From: Neotamlana laminarinivorans
GTDB taxonomy: Bacteria; Bacteroidota; Bacteroidia; Flavobacteriales; Flavobacteriaceae
Assembly (NCBI RefSeq): GCF_020523925.1
Contig: NZ_JAJAPW010000003.1
Coordinates: 434,001-498,000, forward strand
DNA: 64,000 bases
Reading direction: 5' to 3'
Shown here: positions 17,226 through 23,947 of the stretch, in pieces
How positions within the stretch are numbered: position 1 is the stretch's first letter
How the letters are laid out: each line of letters opens with the position of its first letter
Notes under the pieces: model-generated
Databases searched by the model: none
The model's input: only the letters and a program-made list of their open reading frames with translations
What the model was told of the DNA's origin: nothing
Position numbers and translations under genes: made by a program

Positions 17226-17720
17226 TTACGGATTTAGTATAGCTTTTAGCTTGGTTTTTATTCGGTTCATTTTCACTCTAGCATTTACTTCGCTAATACC
17301 TAAAGTTTGGCTTATTTCTCTGTAATCTTTATCTTCTAGGTATAAGAAAACAAGAGCTTTTTCTATGTCGTTTAGTTTATGTACGGCTTTATATAGGGTT
17401 TTTAATTGTTGTTCTTCGGTATCATCATAATCTTCTGCTTTTATTTTAAACTCAACACCGCTATAATCTTGTGTTGTAACCTGTCTTTTAGATTTTCTGT
17501 AAAGTGTAATCGCGGTGTTTAATGCTACACGATACATCCAGGTGCTAAATTTTGAGTCGCCCCGAAATTTAGGATAGGCTTTCCAGAGTTGTATGGTTAT
17601 TTCTTGAAATAAATCGTTGTGTGCATCGTAATTATTGGTGTATAACCTGCAAATTTTATGCGCAATATTTTGATGTTGTTCAAGTAATTCTACAAAACTA
17701 TGTTCGAGTTCGGTTTTCAA
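17226..17720 (-). CDS. ECF-type RNA polymerase sigma factor
   Basis: A 164-residue sigma-70 family protein with region 2 (about 10-80: HNDLFQEITIQLWKAYPKF and STWMYRVALNTAI) and region 4 (about 105-160: YLEDKDYREISQTLGISEVNARVKMNR). There is no region 3, as expected for ECF factors. It directs RNA polymerase to a small regulon that cannot be named from sequence. It is transcribed together with the membrane protein downstream, and the Bacteroidota-type promoter upstream is not obvious. Confidence 0.9.
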   Translation of the reverse strand: MKTELEHSFVELLEQHQNIAHKICRLYTNNYDAHNDLFQEITIQLWKAYPKFRGDSKFSTWMYRVALNTAITLYRKSKRQVTTQDYSGVEFKIKAEDYDDTEEQQLKTLYKAVHKLNDIEKALVFLYLEDKDYREISQTLGISEVNARVKMNRIKTKLKAILNP

Positions 17721-17831
17721 ATTGATGGTTTAGTTACTTATATGTAGTAGAAATTACAAATGTGTTACACTTTTTTTAAAAGTTTTTTAGTAAGGTTCAA
17801 TTAGCAATTTTTCAGTTGCATGTGGTACATT

Positions 17832-18197
17832 TTATTTTACGAGAAACATACCTAAAAACACAGCTAAAAAACCTAAAACAAAACTGGCTATGGTATAAAT
17901 AGCAAAGGTTAAAAAATCGCCTGATTTTAAAAATATGTGGTTTTCGTAAGCAAAGGTAGAAAAGGTGGTAAAGCCACCACAGAACCCGGTTGCTAAAAGT
18001 AGTGTTTGGTTTTGCGAGAGGCTATTGTTTTTTAAAGCGTAACCTAAAATTAAACCTATTAAAAAACTGCCTAAAATATTTGCTGCAAATGTGCCGTATG
18101 GAATTCCGGTTTGGGTATTATTAAATTGTTTCCCAATTAAAAAACGTAGTACGCTACCTGCACCGCCACCTAAAAAAACTAGTAAAAGTTGTTTCAT
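17832..18197 (-). CDS. crcB: Fluoride exporter CrcB/Fluc family
   Basis: A 121-residue four-helix membrane protein with GGGAGSVLRF at the start, AANILGSFLIG in helix 2 and GFCGGFTTFSTF in helix 3, all hallmarks of Fluc dual-topology fluoride channels. It starts 3 nt downstream of the SRPBCC gene stop, so it is probably co-transcribed with that gene; there is no room for a fluoride riboswitch immediately upstream. Confidence 0.92.
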   Translation of the reverse strand: MKQLLLVFLGGGAGSVLRFLIGKQFNNTQTGIPYGTFAANILGSFLIGLILGYALKNNSLSQNQTLLLATGFCGGFTTFSTFAYENHIFLKSGDFLTFAIYTIASFVLGFLAVFLGMFLVK

Positions 18198-18200
18198 GGT

Positions 18201-19232
18201 TTAATTTACGGGTTTTACTGCTATATATATTTGAGTAATCCAGTCTGCAGGGTTTGGTGTGTTGGTAGGATCGGTTTGGTAAACTTCTAACATGGGACCA
18301 TTTTCAACAAATTCTAAATTGTTTTCTGGAATGTAAGTCATAGCGGTTTTCCAAGCTTCTTTTAAGTTTTTGTAATCGCCTTTTAATGTGGTTTTAACAG
18401 CGTTAAAAGGTTCCAGTTGTCCTGTTAGAATAGCGCTATCTGTTGTTATAACACGTTCGCTGGTTGGAATACAACATGAAAACATGGCTGTACCATTTTT
18501 TTCGTCCCATTTGTGATAGTAAACAAAAGGAGCACCTGCCATTTTTATATTGTTTTTAAATGCAAAAGCACTCACTTTTGGCAGCATACTTTGCATTTTG
18601 GTTTCAATTTCATCGATCTTACAAGATGTGGTGTTGTATAGATAATAACCACCACCATGTTGAGTAATACCATCTACCTTAATGCTGTATTTTTTCATTT
18701 CTGCTGTAGCAATACTATCTAATTTAAATAAACCACGATCGAAGTCTTTAGATGTGTTTTCTTCAATAGAACCCGCAAAGGTGGTGTACATTTTGGTCAT
18801 AAAATCTTGTTTGCCGCTCATGGCCCAAGTAACCTTGGTACCTTCATTGGTGTTTTCGAAGGTCCAATTAATATCAGATTGAGATTCAAAAGGTTTTATA
18901 AAGTTTATTTTTTGGGTAATGCTTTTGTTTGCTTCAACATGTAAAGTTTTCATGTTGCCTTCACCTAAAATAGCACCATTCCAAGCGTAACTGGCATTAA
19001 CACCAGTAGTGGTATCTCCATAAGTTAATGTGGCTTCAGGCTCTAGTTCAATCCAAGGAGAAAAATCTGGCCACGTTTTAAAGTTGTTAACTTTGTTAAA
19101 TAGTAGTGCTGCAGGTGCTTTAATTACTCTGCTTCTGGAAAAACTAAAGGTATTGGGTTGCACAGCAATATATATAGCAACACCAATTATTGCAATTAAA
19201 AATAAAAATAAAAGGTACTTTAGGGCTTTCAT
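18201..19232 (-). CDS. SRPBCC domain plus GyrI-like effector-binding domain protein
   Basis: A 343-residue protein with an N-terminal membrane helix (about 4-24). An SRPBCC/START-like ligand-binding domain (about 30-175) follows, with FNKVNNFKTWPDFSPWIELEP and GTKVTWAMSG. The C-terminal region, about 190-343, resembles the GyrI/AraC effector-binding fold (APFVYYHKWDE). The fusion suggests binding of a small hydrophobic ligand at the membrane, but the ligand is unknown. It lies in one transcription unit with crcB, and its relation to fluoride export is unclear. Confidence 0.7.
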   Translation of the reverse strand: MKALKYLLFLFLIAIIGVAIYIAVQPNTFSFSRSRVIKAPAALLFNKVNNFKTWPDFSPWIELEPEATLTYGDTTTGVNASYAWNGAILGEGNMKTLHVEANKSITQKINFIKPFESQSDINWTFENTNEGTKVTWAMSGKQDFMTKMYTTFAGSIEENTSKDFDRGLFKLDSIATAEMKKYSIKVDGITQHGGGYYLYNTTSCKIDEIETKMQSMLPKVSAFAFKNNIKMAGAPFVYYHKWDEKNGTAMFSCCIPTSERVITTDSAILTGQLEPFNAVKTTLKGDYKNLKEAWKTAMTYIPENNLEFVENGPMLEVYQTDPTNTPNPADWITQIYIAVKPVN

Positions 19233-19340
19233 TTATATAGGGATTGAGAGTTAAATATCTCAAATATAATCAAATTATAAATATGTTACAGAGTACCCTA
19301 TATTTTTAGGAAATAAATAAAACGAACTTATATTTTATGG

Positions 19341-19427
19341 TTATGGCCTCGTTTTTTTGTTAACGCTAAATAATAGCAGTAGTAAATTTATTATTAATAG
19401 TAGACTAATGATTAATAAAACTTTCAT
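19341..19427 (-). CDS. Possible 28-residue hydrophobic peptide
   Basis: A short frame encoding a start MKVLLIISLLLIINLLLL and a basic tail ending KKTRP. It would make one transmembrane helix with a positively charged C-terminus. It lies alone in a 281-bp gap between the SRPBCC gene and a small membrane-protein gene, all on the minus strand. A frame this short and this Leu/Ile-rich can arise by chance in AT-rich DNA, so only conservation would confirm it. Confidence 0.3.
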   Translation of the reverse strand: MKVLLIISLLLIINLLLLLFSVNKKTRP

Positions 19428-19493
19428 ATATGTTCTTTTTCTGATTGGTTCTTACACTTAGATGTGAAAGTTTGAAAAAGGTTGCGTTAAAAT

Positions 19494-19530
19494 TTAAGTT
19501 TTTATTATAACTGTTATAATAAAAACTTAA
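19494..19530 (-). terminator. Long perfect hairpin overlapping the end of a small gene
   Basis: Perfect 18-bp arms (19494-19511 and 19513-19530) with a minimal loop. The right arm is the last codons plus stop of the 60-residue membrane protein gene, so the terminator and coding sequence share the same bases. Confidence 0.7.
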
Positions 19531-19696
19531 TGGCCGATATTAAGCCAATAAAAGCAATAAAAGCCAGAAGAATCCATAAGCTGCCTTTGTAAAAGCGTTT
19601 ATGTATTTTTAAATCTTTTCGATATTGGTACCCAATAATAATTGCGAATACAATAAAAAATAAAATTCCGAAAACAATTTGGCCTTTACTAAACAT
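19514..19696 (-). CDS. Small two-helix membrane protein
   Basis: A 60-residue protein with two hydrophobic segments (about 6-22 and 41-59) separated by a basic loop (YQYRKDLKIHKRFYKG), so both termini probably face the same side. No family is recognised. A conserved-looking gene end is merged with a strong terminator, which favours a real gene. It is probably monocistronic and divergent from the MazG-like gene by 76 bp. Confidence 0.6.
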   Translation of the reverse strand: MFSKGQIVFGILFFIVFAIIIGYQYRKDLKIHKRFYKGSLWILLAFIAFIGLISAIKFLL

Positions 19697-19772
19697 ACAA
19701 TATTTTTATGCAAATTTAAATAAAACAAGATGAGATTTCCGCCTTAGCGGAAGTGAAAAATTAAAATTATTT

Positions 19773-20159
19773 ATGAAAGATAAAATAGAAGCAGTAAAGG
19801 CATTTCATACTGCGTTTAAAATAGGACACAGAGAAACCCCAAAAGCCAACTTAGGTAAGTCTAAAAATACCTTGCGTTTTAATTTAATGAAAGAGGAGAA
19901 CGAAGAGTATCTTGAAGCTGCAGAAAATAACGATTTAGTTGAGGTTGCCGATGCCTTGGGAGATATGTTGTACATTTTATGCGGTACTATAATTGAGCAC
20001 GGTATGCAACATAAAATAGAAGAGGTTTTTGCAGAAATTCAAAATAGTAATATGAGTAAATTAGGAGAAAATGGCGAACCTATTTATCGAGAAGATGGTA
20101 AAGTGCTAAAAGGCCCTAATTACTTTAAACCTAATATTAAAGCCATTTTAGAAAAGTAA
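19773..20159 (+). CDS. MazG-like nucleotide pyrophosphohydrolase family protein
   Basis: A 128-residue all-alpha NTP pyrophosphatase. The metal-binding acidic residues are present: EENEE at about 41-45 and EVADALGD at about 57-64, the ExxE...ExxD arrangement of the MazG/PRA-PH superfamily. A C-terminal segment YREDGKVLKGPNYFKPNI is typical of this subgroup. It probably hydrolyses a nucleotide triphosphate to the monophosphate; the preferred nucleotide cannot be told. It is convergent with ilvE. Confidence 0.85.
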   Translation: MKDKIEAVKAFHTAFKIGHRETPKANLGKSKNTLRFNLMKEENEEYLEAAENNDLVEVADALGDMLYILCGTIIEHGMQHKIEEVFAEIQNSNMSKLGENGEPIYREDGKVLKGPNYFKPNIKAILEK

Positions 20160-20170
20160 AAGGGAACATA

Positions 20171-20200
20171 TTGTCATGCTGAACTGGTTTCAGCATTTCA
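20171..20200 (+). repeat. Palindromic CATGCTGAAC...GTTTCAGCAT repeat
   Basis: Starts TTGTCATGCTGAAC. The arms ATGCTGAAC (20176-20184) and GTTTCAGCAT (20187-20196) form a hairpin. It starts 11 nt after the MazG-like stop. It resembles the ATTCTGAAC...CAGAAT element in mnmD at 22068-22099 and belongs to the same broad class. Confidence 0.6.
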
Positions 20201-20215
20201 AAAAACAAAGAGTAT

Positions 20216-20246
20216 AAAAAAAGCAGCTAATTTAGCTGCTTTTTTC
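20216..20246. terminator. Bidirectional terminator between MazG-like gene and ilvE
   Basis: AGCAGCTA (20222-20229) pairs with TAGCTGCT (20233-20240), flanked by an A-run on the left and a T-run on the right, so it can act on both convergent transcripts. Confidence 0.9.
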
Positions 20247-20247
20247 A

Positions 20248-21315
20248 TTATTTAACTTGTACTCTCCAACCAAAAGGATCTTCACTTTTATTGGTTTGTA
20301 TATCGGTGATGCGTTTCTTTAAAAAGCTAGCATAGGTAGTGTCTAGTTTAGGTAAATTGTAATCTTCACCTTTATAGCCAAAACCAGAAATAGGCGAAAT
20401 AACCGCAGCTGTACCTGCGCCAAACATTTCTTTTAAATTGCCATTTTTAGCAGCTTCAACAACTTCGGCTACTTTAAGTGGTCTTACTTCAACGCTTATA
20501 TTTTCAGCTTTAGCCAATTCAATAATACTTTTACGCGTAATCCCATCTAAAATACGGTCGCTTGTAGGACCAGTAATTAAAGTGTCGTTAATACGAACAA
20601 ATATATTCATGGCGCCAGCTTCTTCAATGTATTCGTGGGTGTTATCGTCTGTCCAAATAACCTGTTGGTAACCTTTTTCTACAGCTAGTTGTGTTGGGTA
20701 AAATTGTCCAGCATAATTACCACCAGCTTTAGCGTAACCAACACCACCATTGGCAGAACGTGAATACTTTTCTTCAATTAATACACGAACTTCACCAGAG
20801 AAATAAGAACCTGAAGGAGCTGTGGCTATAATAAATTTGTATTCGTTAGCTGGTGATGCATGAAAACCTACACCTGAAGCAAAAACAAAAGGCCTAATGT
20901 AAAGCGAACTACCATCTTGGGTTGGTATCCAAGCTTCATCAACCTCTAAAAGCGTTTTTAAACCATCCATAAAATAATCTTCTGGTAACTCAGGAATGGC
21001 TAAACGTTTTGATGATATGTTTAAACGCTTAAAGTTATCTAAAGGGCGAAACAATAAAATATTGCTATCGGCATCTTTGTAGGCTTTCATACCCTCAAAA
21101 ACCGATTGCCCGTAATGGAAAATTTTAGAAGCAGGATCTAAGCTAATTGGCGCATAGGGCACGACCTTTGGTGCTTGCCATTTACCGTCTTTAAAATCGC
21201 ATTCTAACATATGATCAGAGAATACGCTTCCAAATTTTAAATTATTAAAATCTACTTCGTTTATTTTAGAGTTTTTTGTTTTTATAACCTCTATTGCGTT
21301 CGTCATAGCGTTCAT
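20248..21315 (-). CDS. ilvE: Branched-chain amino acid aminotransferase
   Basis: A 355-residue fold-type IV PLP enzyme (group II BCAT) that transaminates Leu, Ile and Val with 2-oxoglutarate. It shows YGQSVFEGMKAY near the N-terminus, YIRPFVFASG, the PLP lysine region VGYAKAGGNYA, EEAGAMNIF and the phosphate-binding DGITRKSI. The length fits the family. An upstream in-frame Met four residues later (MTNAIEV) is an alternative start. It is divergent from the DUF4920 gene, with 93 bp between them. Confidence 0.95.
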   Translation of the reverse strand: MNAMTNAIEVIKTKNSKINEVDFNNLKFGSVFSDHMLECDFKDGKWQAPKVVPYAPISLDPASKIFHYGQSVFEGMKAYKDADSNILLFRPLDNFKRLNISSKRLAIPELPEDYFMDGLKTLLEVDEAWIPTQDGSSLYIRPFVFASGVGFHASPANEYKFIIATAPSGSYFSGEVRVLIEEKYSRSANGGVGYAKAGGNYAGQFYPTQLAVEKGYQQVIWTDDNTHEYIEEAGAMNIFVRINDTLITGPTSDRILDGITRKSIIELAKAENISVEVRPLKVAEVVEAAKNGNLKEMFGAGTAAVISPISGFGYKGEDYNLPKLDTTYASFLKKRITDIQTNKSEDPFGWRVQVK

Positions 21316-21408
21316 AGCTTAAATAGTTTGAATAACAAATTTAGTTAAAAACGTTTTTAAAAAAGCGCTATCTTTACATAAATTAAATAAAATTGAAAAA
21401 TTTATAAC

Positions 21409-21912
21409 ATGTCATACTTTAGACTATTAATAATTTGCGTTTTAGTGTTAATTTCTTGTAAGAATAAAAGTGAAGAAACAACAAAACAAGATAGCCAAAT
21501 ACCAGAGGTAACTTATGCGTCGTTTGGAAAAGAAATTATTGCAGATGATGCCATATCTAGTAAATCAATGGCACAACACTACCAAACCATGCAAGTTGGA
21601 GATAGTATAAATAGTAAAATGATAGCTAAAGTAACCGATGTTTGTCAGGCAAAAGGCTGTTGGATGACTTTAAACTTACAAGGCGACGAAGAAGTTATGG
21701 TGAAATTTAAAGACTATGGTTTTTTTGTGCCTAAAGATATTTCTGGTAAAGATGTTATAGTAAACGGAAAAGCTTTTGTTAGCGAAATTTCTGTTGAAGA
21801 ACAACAACATTATGCAAAAGATGCTGGTAAAACCGAAGAAGAAATAGCTTTAATTACAGAGCCTAAAAAAACATTGTCTTTTGAAGCCGATGGCGTTTTA
21901 GTTGTACAATAG
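21409..21912 (+). CDS. DUF4920 lipoprotein
   Basis: A 167-residue protein with a lipoprotein signal and Cys at 17 (L-I-S-C). The mature part carries the DUF4920 pattern VCQAKGCWMTLNLQGDEEVMVKFKDYGFFVP, with two Cys separated by four residues that could bind a metal. In other genomes such domains occur in periplasmic proteins; the function is unknown. The mnmD gene starts 6 nt after its stop, so they are probably co-transcribed. Confidence 0.82.
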   Translation: MSYFRLLIICVLVLISCKNKSEETTKQDSQIPEVTYASFGKEIIADDAISSKSMAQHYQTMQVGDSINSKMIAKVTDVCQAKGCWMTLNLQGDEEVMVKFKDYGFFVPKDISGKDVIVNGKAFVSEISVEEQQHYAKDAGKTEEEIALITEPKKTLSFEADGVLVVQ

Positions 21913-21918
21913 TAAGTT

Positions 21919-22716
21919 TTGAAACGCGAAATTATAATAACCGCCGATGGTTCAACAACCATTCATATTCCAGAATGGAACGAACAATACCATTCCAAAC
22001 ATGGAGCCATACAAGAAGCCTATCATGTATTTATAAAATATGGCTTAAATTACTTTCATGATAAATATTGTCATTCTGAACGCGTTACAGAATCTCACCC
22101 TATAGATGTCACTCCGAGCGCAGTCGAGTTTTACATAAAAGAAGATGGTGTCACTCCAAGCGCAGTCGAGGAGCATAAAAACATAAACAACTCCGTTTCT
22201 ATCCTAGAAATAGGTTTCGGCACGGGTTTAAATGCATTTATAACCCTTTTTGAAGCTGAAAAACTAAACTTAAAAATAGATTATTTTGGTGTTGAAGGTT
22301 ATCCAGTCGCGGTAAATGAAGTTGAAAAACTTAATTATGCTCAAGAAATTCAGAAATCCGAAGAAATTTTTAAAGAAATACATAAAGTGTCTTGGGAAGA
22401 AAAACATGACATTACACCATATTTTTCATTAGTAAAGCAAGAAAAATTTTTTGATGCCATTGAATATGAAAACGCCTTTAATATCATTTATTTTGATGCA
22501 TTTGGAGCTCGTGTTCAACCTGAATTGTGGACAGAAGCAATATTTCAAAAAATGTATAAAGCTTTAAAAAATAATGGTGTTCTAGTAACTTATGCAGCAA
22601 AAGGAAGCGTGCGCAGAGCGATGCAGGCGGTAGGCTTTTTAGTAGAAAAACTTCCCGGTCCTCCCGGAAAACGTGAAATGCTGAGGGCAACGAAGCATTC
22701 ACGCCGAATACCATGA
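21919..22716 (+). CDS. mnmD: tRNA U34 methyltransferase MnmD (TTG start)
   Basis: A 265-residue SAM-dependent methyltransferase equivalent to the N-terminal half of MnmC, which methylates 5-aminomethyl-2-thiouridine at tRNA position 34. It shows ILEIGFGTGLNAFI (SAM loop), YFGVEGYP and IIYFDAFGARVQPELWT. The TTG start gives the expected KREIIITADGSTT beginning. About 37 residues between FIKYGLNYF and SVSILEIG come from three tandem palindromic repeats (22068-22172). The C-terminus, after PPGKREMLRA, runs into a 42-bp duplication, so the last eight or so residues are atypical. Confidence 0.9.
   Translation: MKREIIITADGSTTIHIPEWNEQYHSKHGAIQEAYHVFIKYGLNYFHDKYCHSERVTESHPIDVTPSAVEFYIKEDGVTPSAVEEHKNINNSVSILEIGFGTGLNAFITLFEAEKLNLKIDYFGVEGYPVAVNEVEKLNYAQEIQKSEEIFKEIHKVSWEEKHDITPYFSLVKQEKFFDAIEYENAFNIIYFDAFGARVQPELWTEAIFQKMYKALKNNGVLVTYAAKGSVRRAMQAVGFLVEKLPGPPGKREMLRATKHSRRIP
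22068..22099 (+). repeat. Palindromic repeat in mnmD, unit a
   Basis: TTGTCATTCTGAACGCGTTA followed by CAGAATCTCACC; the arms ATTCTG (22073-22078) and CAGAAT (22088-22093) pair. It is translated in frame as part of an inserted segment (CHSERVTESH). Confidence 0.75.
22106..22128 (+). repeat. GAGCGCAGTCGA repeat in mnmD, unit b
   Basis: GATGTCACTCCGAGCGCAGT followed by CGA; translated as VTPSAVE. It is nearly identical to unit c and related to the topB element. Confidence 0.8.
22146..22172 (+). repeat. GCGCAGTCGA repeat in mnmD, unit c
   Basis: GGTGTCACTCCAAGCGCAGT followed by CGAGGAG; translated again as VTPSAVE. The 40-bp phase between units b and c (22106 and 22146) gives the two repeats the same reading frame only together with unit a and the spacers. 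Confidence 0.8.
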
Positions 22717-22764
22717 AAGCGCTAAATGCTAAGGGCTACGAAGCATTCACGCTAAATTCATGAA
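22676..22764 (+). repeat. 42-bp tandem duplication at the mnmD 3' end
   Basis: Copies at 22676-22717 and 22724-22764 share AAATGCTRAGGGCWACGAAG followed by CATTCACGC. The first copy provides the final mnmD codons and stop; the second is just outside the gene. Confidence 0.75.
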
Positions 22765-22978
22765 GTATTAAATATAAAAATCAAAAAAAATGTAGCTTTT
22801 TGCTATAAATTAACTTAAACCTTTCCTAATATTAACTTTATTAGAGTGTATACTTGAGCTGTGAATGTTTAAGGTATTTAGTCTCTATACTTTAATAATC
22901 TCCATTTATAAACTGTTAAACCTTCTTTAAAAGCATAGTTAAGCCTTTAGCAATTTTGTAATTTTATAAAAAAAGGAT

Positions 22979-23884
22979 ATGCGAGTTTTAATTACAGGGG
23001 CAACAGGTTTGGTGGGAAACGAAATTGTAAAACTTTGTCGCGAAAAAGAAATTTTAATCAGTTATTTAACTACCAGTAAATCTAAAATAGAAAATAACGA
23101 AAACTACAAGGGGTTTTATTGGAACCCTAATACGGGTGAAATTGATGAAAATTGCTTCGAGAATGTTGATGTGATTATTCATTTAGCGGGAGCTACTATA
23201 GCAAAGCGATGGACGAAGAGTTACAAAAAAGAAATTTTAGAAAGCCGAGTTAAATCAACAGAACTAATTTACAATACGCTTATAAACATAGAGCATAGTG
23301 TAACTCAAATAATATCTGCAAGTGCTATTGGGGTTTACCCAGATTCGCAAACAAATTATTATAACGAAGATTATAAAACCCATACGGAAGATTCGTTTTT
23401 AACTAAAGTGGTTCATGTTTGGGAACAGGAAGTAGAAGCTTTTAAAAAGTTAGATATAGCTGTGGCTAAAGTACGTATAGGTTTAGTATTATCTGAAAAA
23501 GGAGGGGCTTTACCACAAATTATTAAACCCGCAAAAATAGGTTTAGCGGCTGCTTTTGGTACAGGTAAACAATGGCAGTCATGGATTCATATTACCGATT
23601 TAGCAAGATTATTTCTATATATTTTAAAATACCATTTAACAGGTGTTTTTAATGCTGTTGCGCCTAATGCTGTTACAAATAGAGAACTAACTAAAACAGT
23701 AACTAAAATACTAGAAGTTCCTTATTTTATGCCTAATATTCCTAAGTTTTTTATGAAATTGGTTCTAGGTGAAATGCATGTCTTACTTTTTGATAGCCAG
23801 AGAGTAAGCTCGAAAAAAATTGAAAACAAAGGGTTTAACTTTAAATTTAACTACCTAGAGCCCGCTTTAGTGGATTTGTTATAA
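22979..23884 (+). CDS. TIGR01777 family SDR epimerase-like oxidoreductase
   Basis: A 301-residue extended short-chain dehydrogenase with GATGLVGNEI at residues 7-16 for NAD(P) binding. A family segment HLAGATIAKRW is followed by ASAIGVYPD, and the C-terminal DUF1731 domain (about 250-300) reads VPYFMPNIPKFFMKLVLGEMHVLLFDSQRVSSKK. The catalytic YxxxK is not in its classical form, as is usual in this family. The substrate is unknown. A terminator shared with the convergent phoD-like gene follows. Confidence 0.88.
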   Translation: MRVLITGATGLVGNEIVKLCREKEILISYLTTSKSKIENNENYKGFYWNPNTGEIDENCFENVDVIIHLAGATIAKRWTKSYKKEILESRVKSTELIYNTLINIEHSVTQIISASAIGVYPDSQTNYYNEDYKTHTEDSFLTKVVHVWEQEVEAFKKLDIAVAKVRIGLVLSEKGGALPQIIKPAKIGLAAAFGTGKQWQSWIHITDLARLFLYILKYHLTGVFNAVAPNAVTNRELTKTVTKILEVPYFMPNIPKFFMKLVLGEMHVLLFDSQRVSSKKIENKGFNFKFNYLEPALVDLL

Positions 23885-23886
23885 AT

Positions 23887-23925
23887 AAAAAGCCACACTT
23901 CAATTAGTTTTATGTGGCTTTTTTT
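23887..23925. terminator. Bidirectional terminator
   Basis: AGCCACA (23891-23897) pairs with TGTGGCT (23913-23919), with A and T runs outside, between the convergent TIGR01777 and phoD-like genes. Confidence 0.85.
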
Positions 23926-23947
23926 AAGTTATTATAAAGTTTAATTT

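Noticed and set aside
18198-18200. Fluoride riboswitch before crcB
   Set aside because: Only 3 nt separate crcB from the upstream gene, and I saw no matching structure further upstream.
22068-22172. CRISPR array
   Set aside because: Only two near-identical units plus a related one, in a coding frame, with no spacers of constant size and no cas genes nearby.
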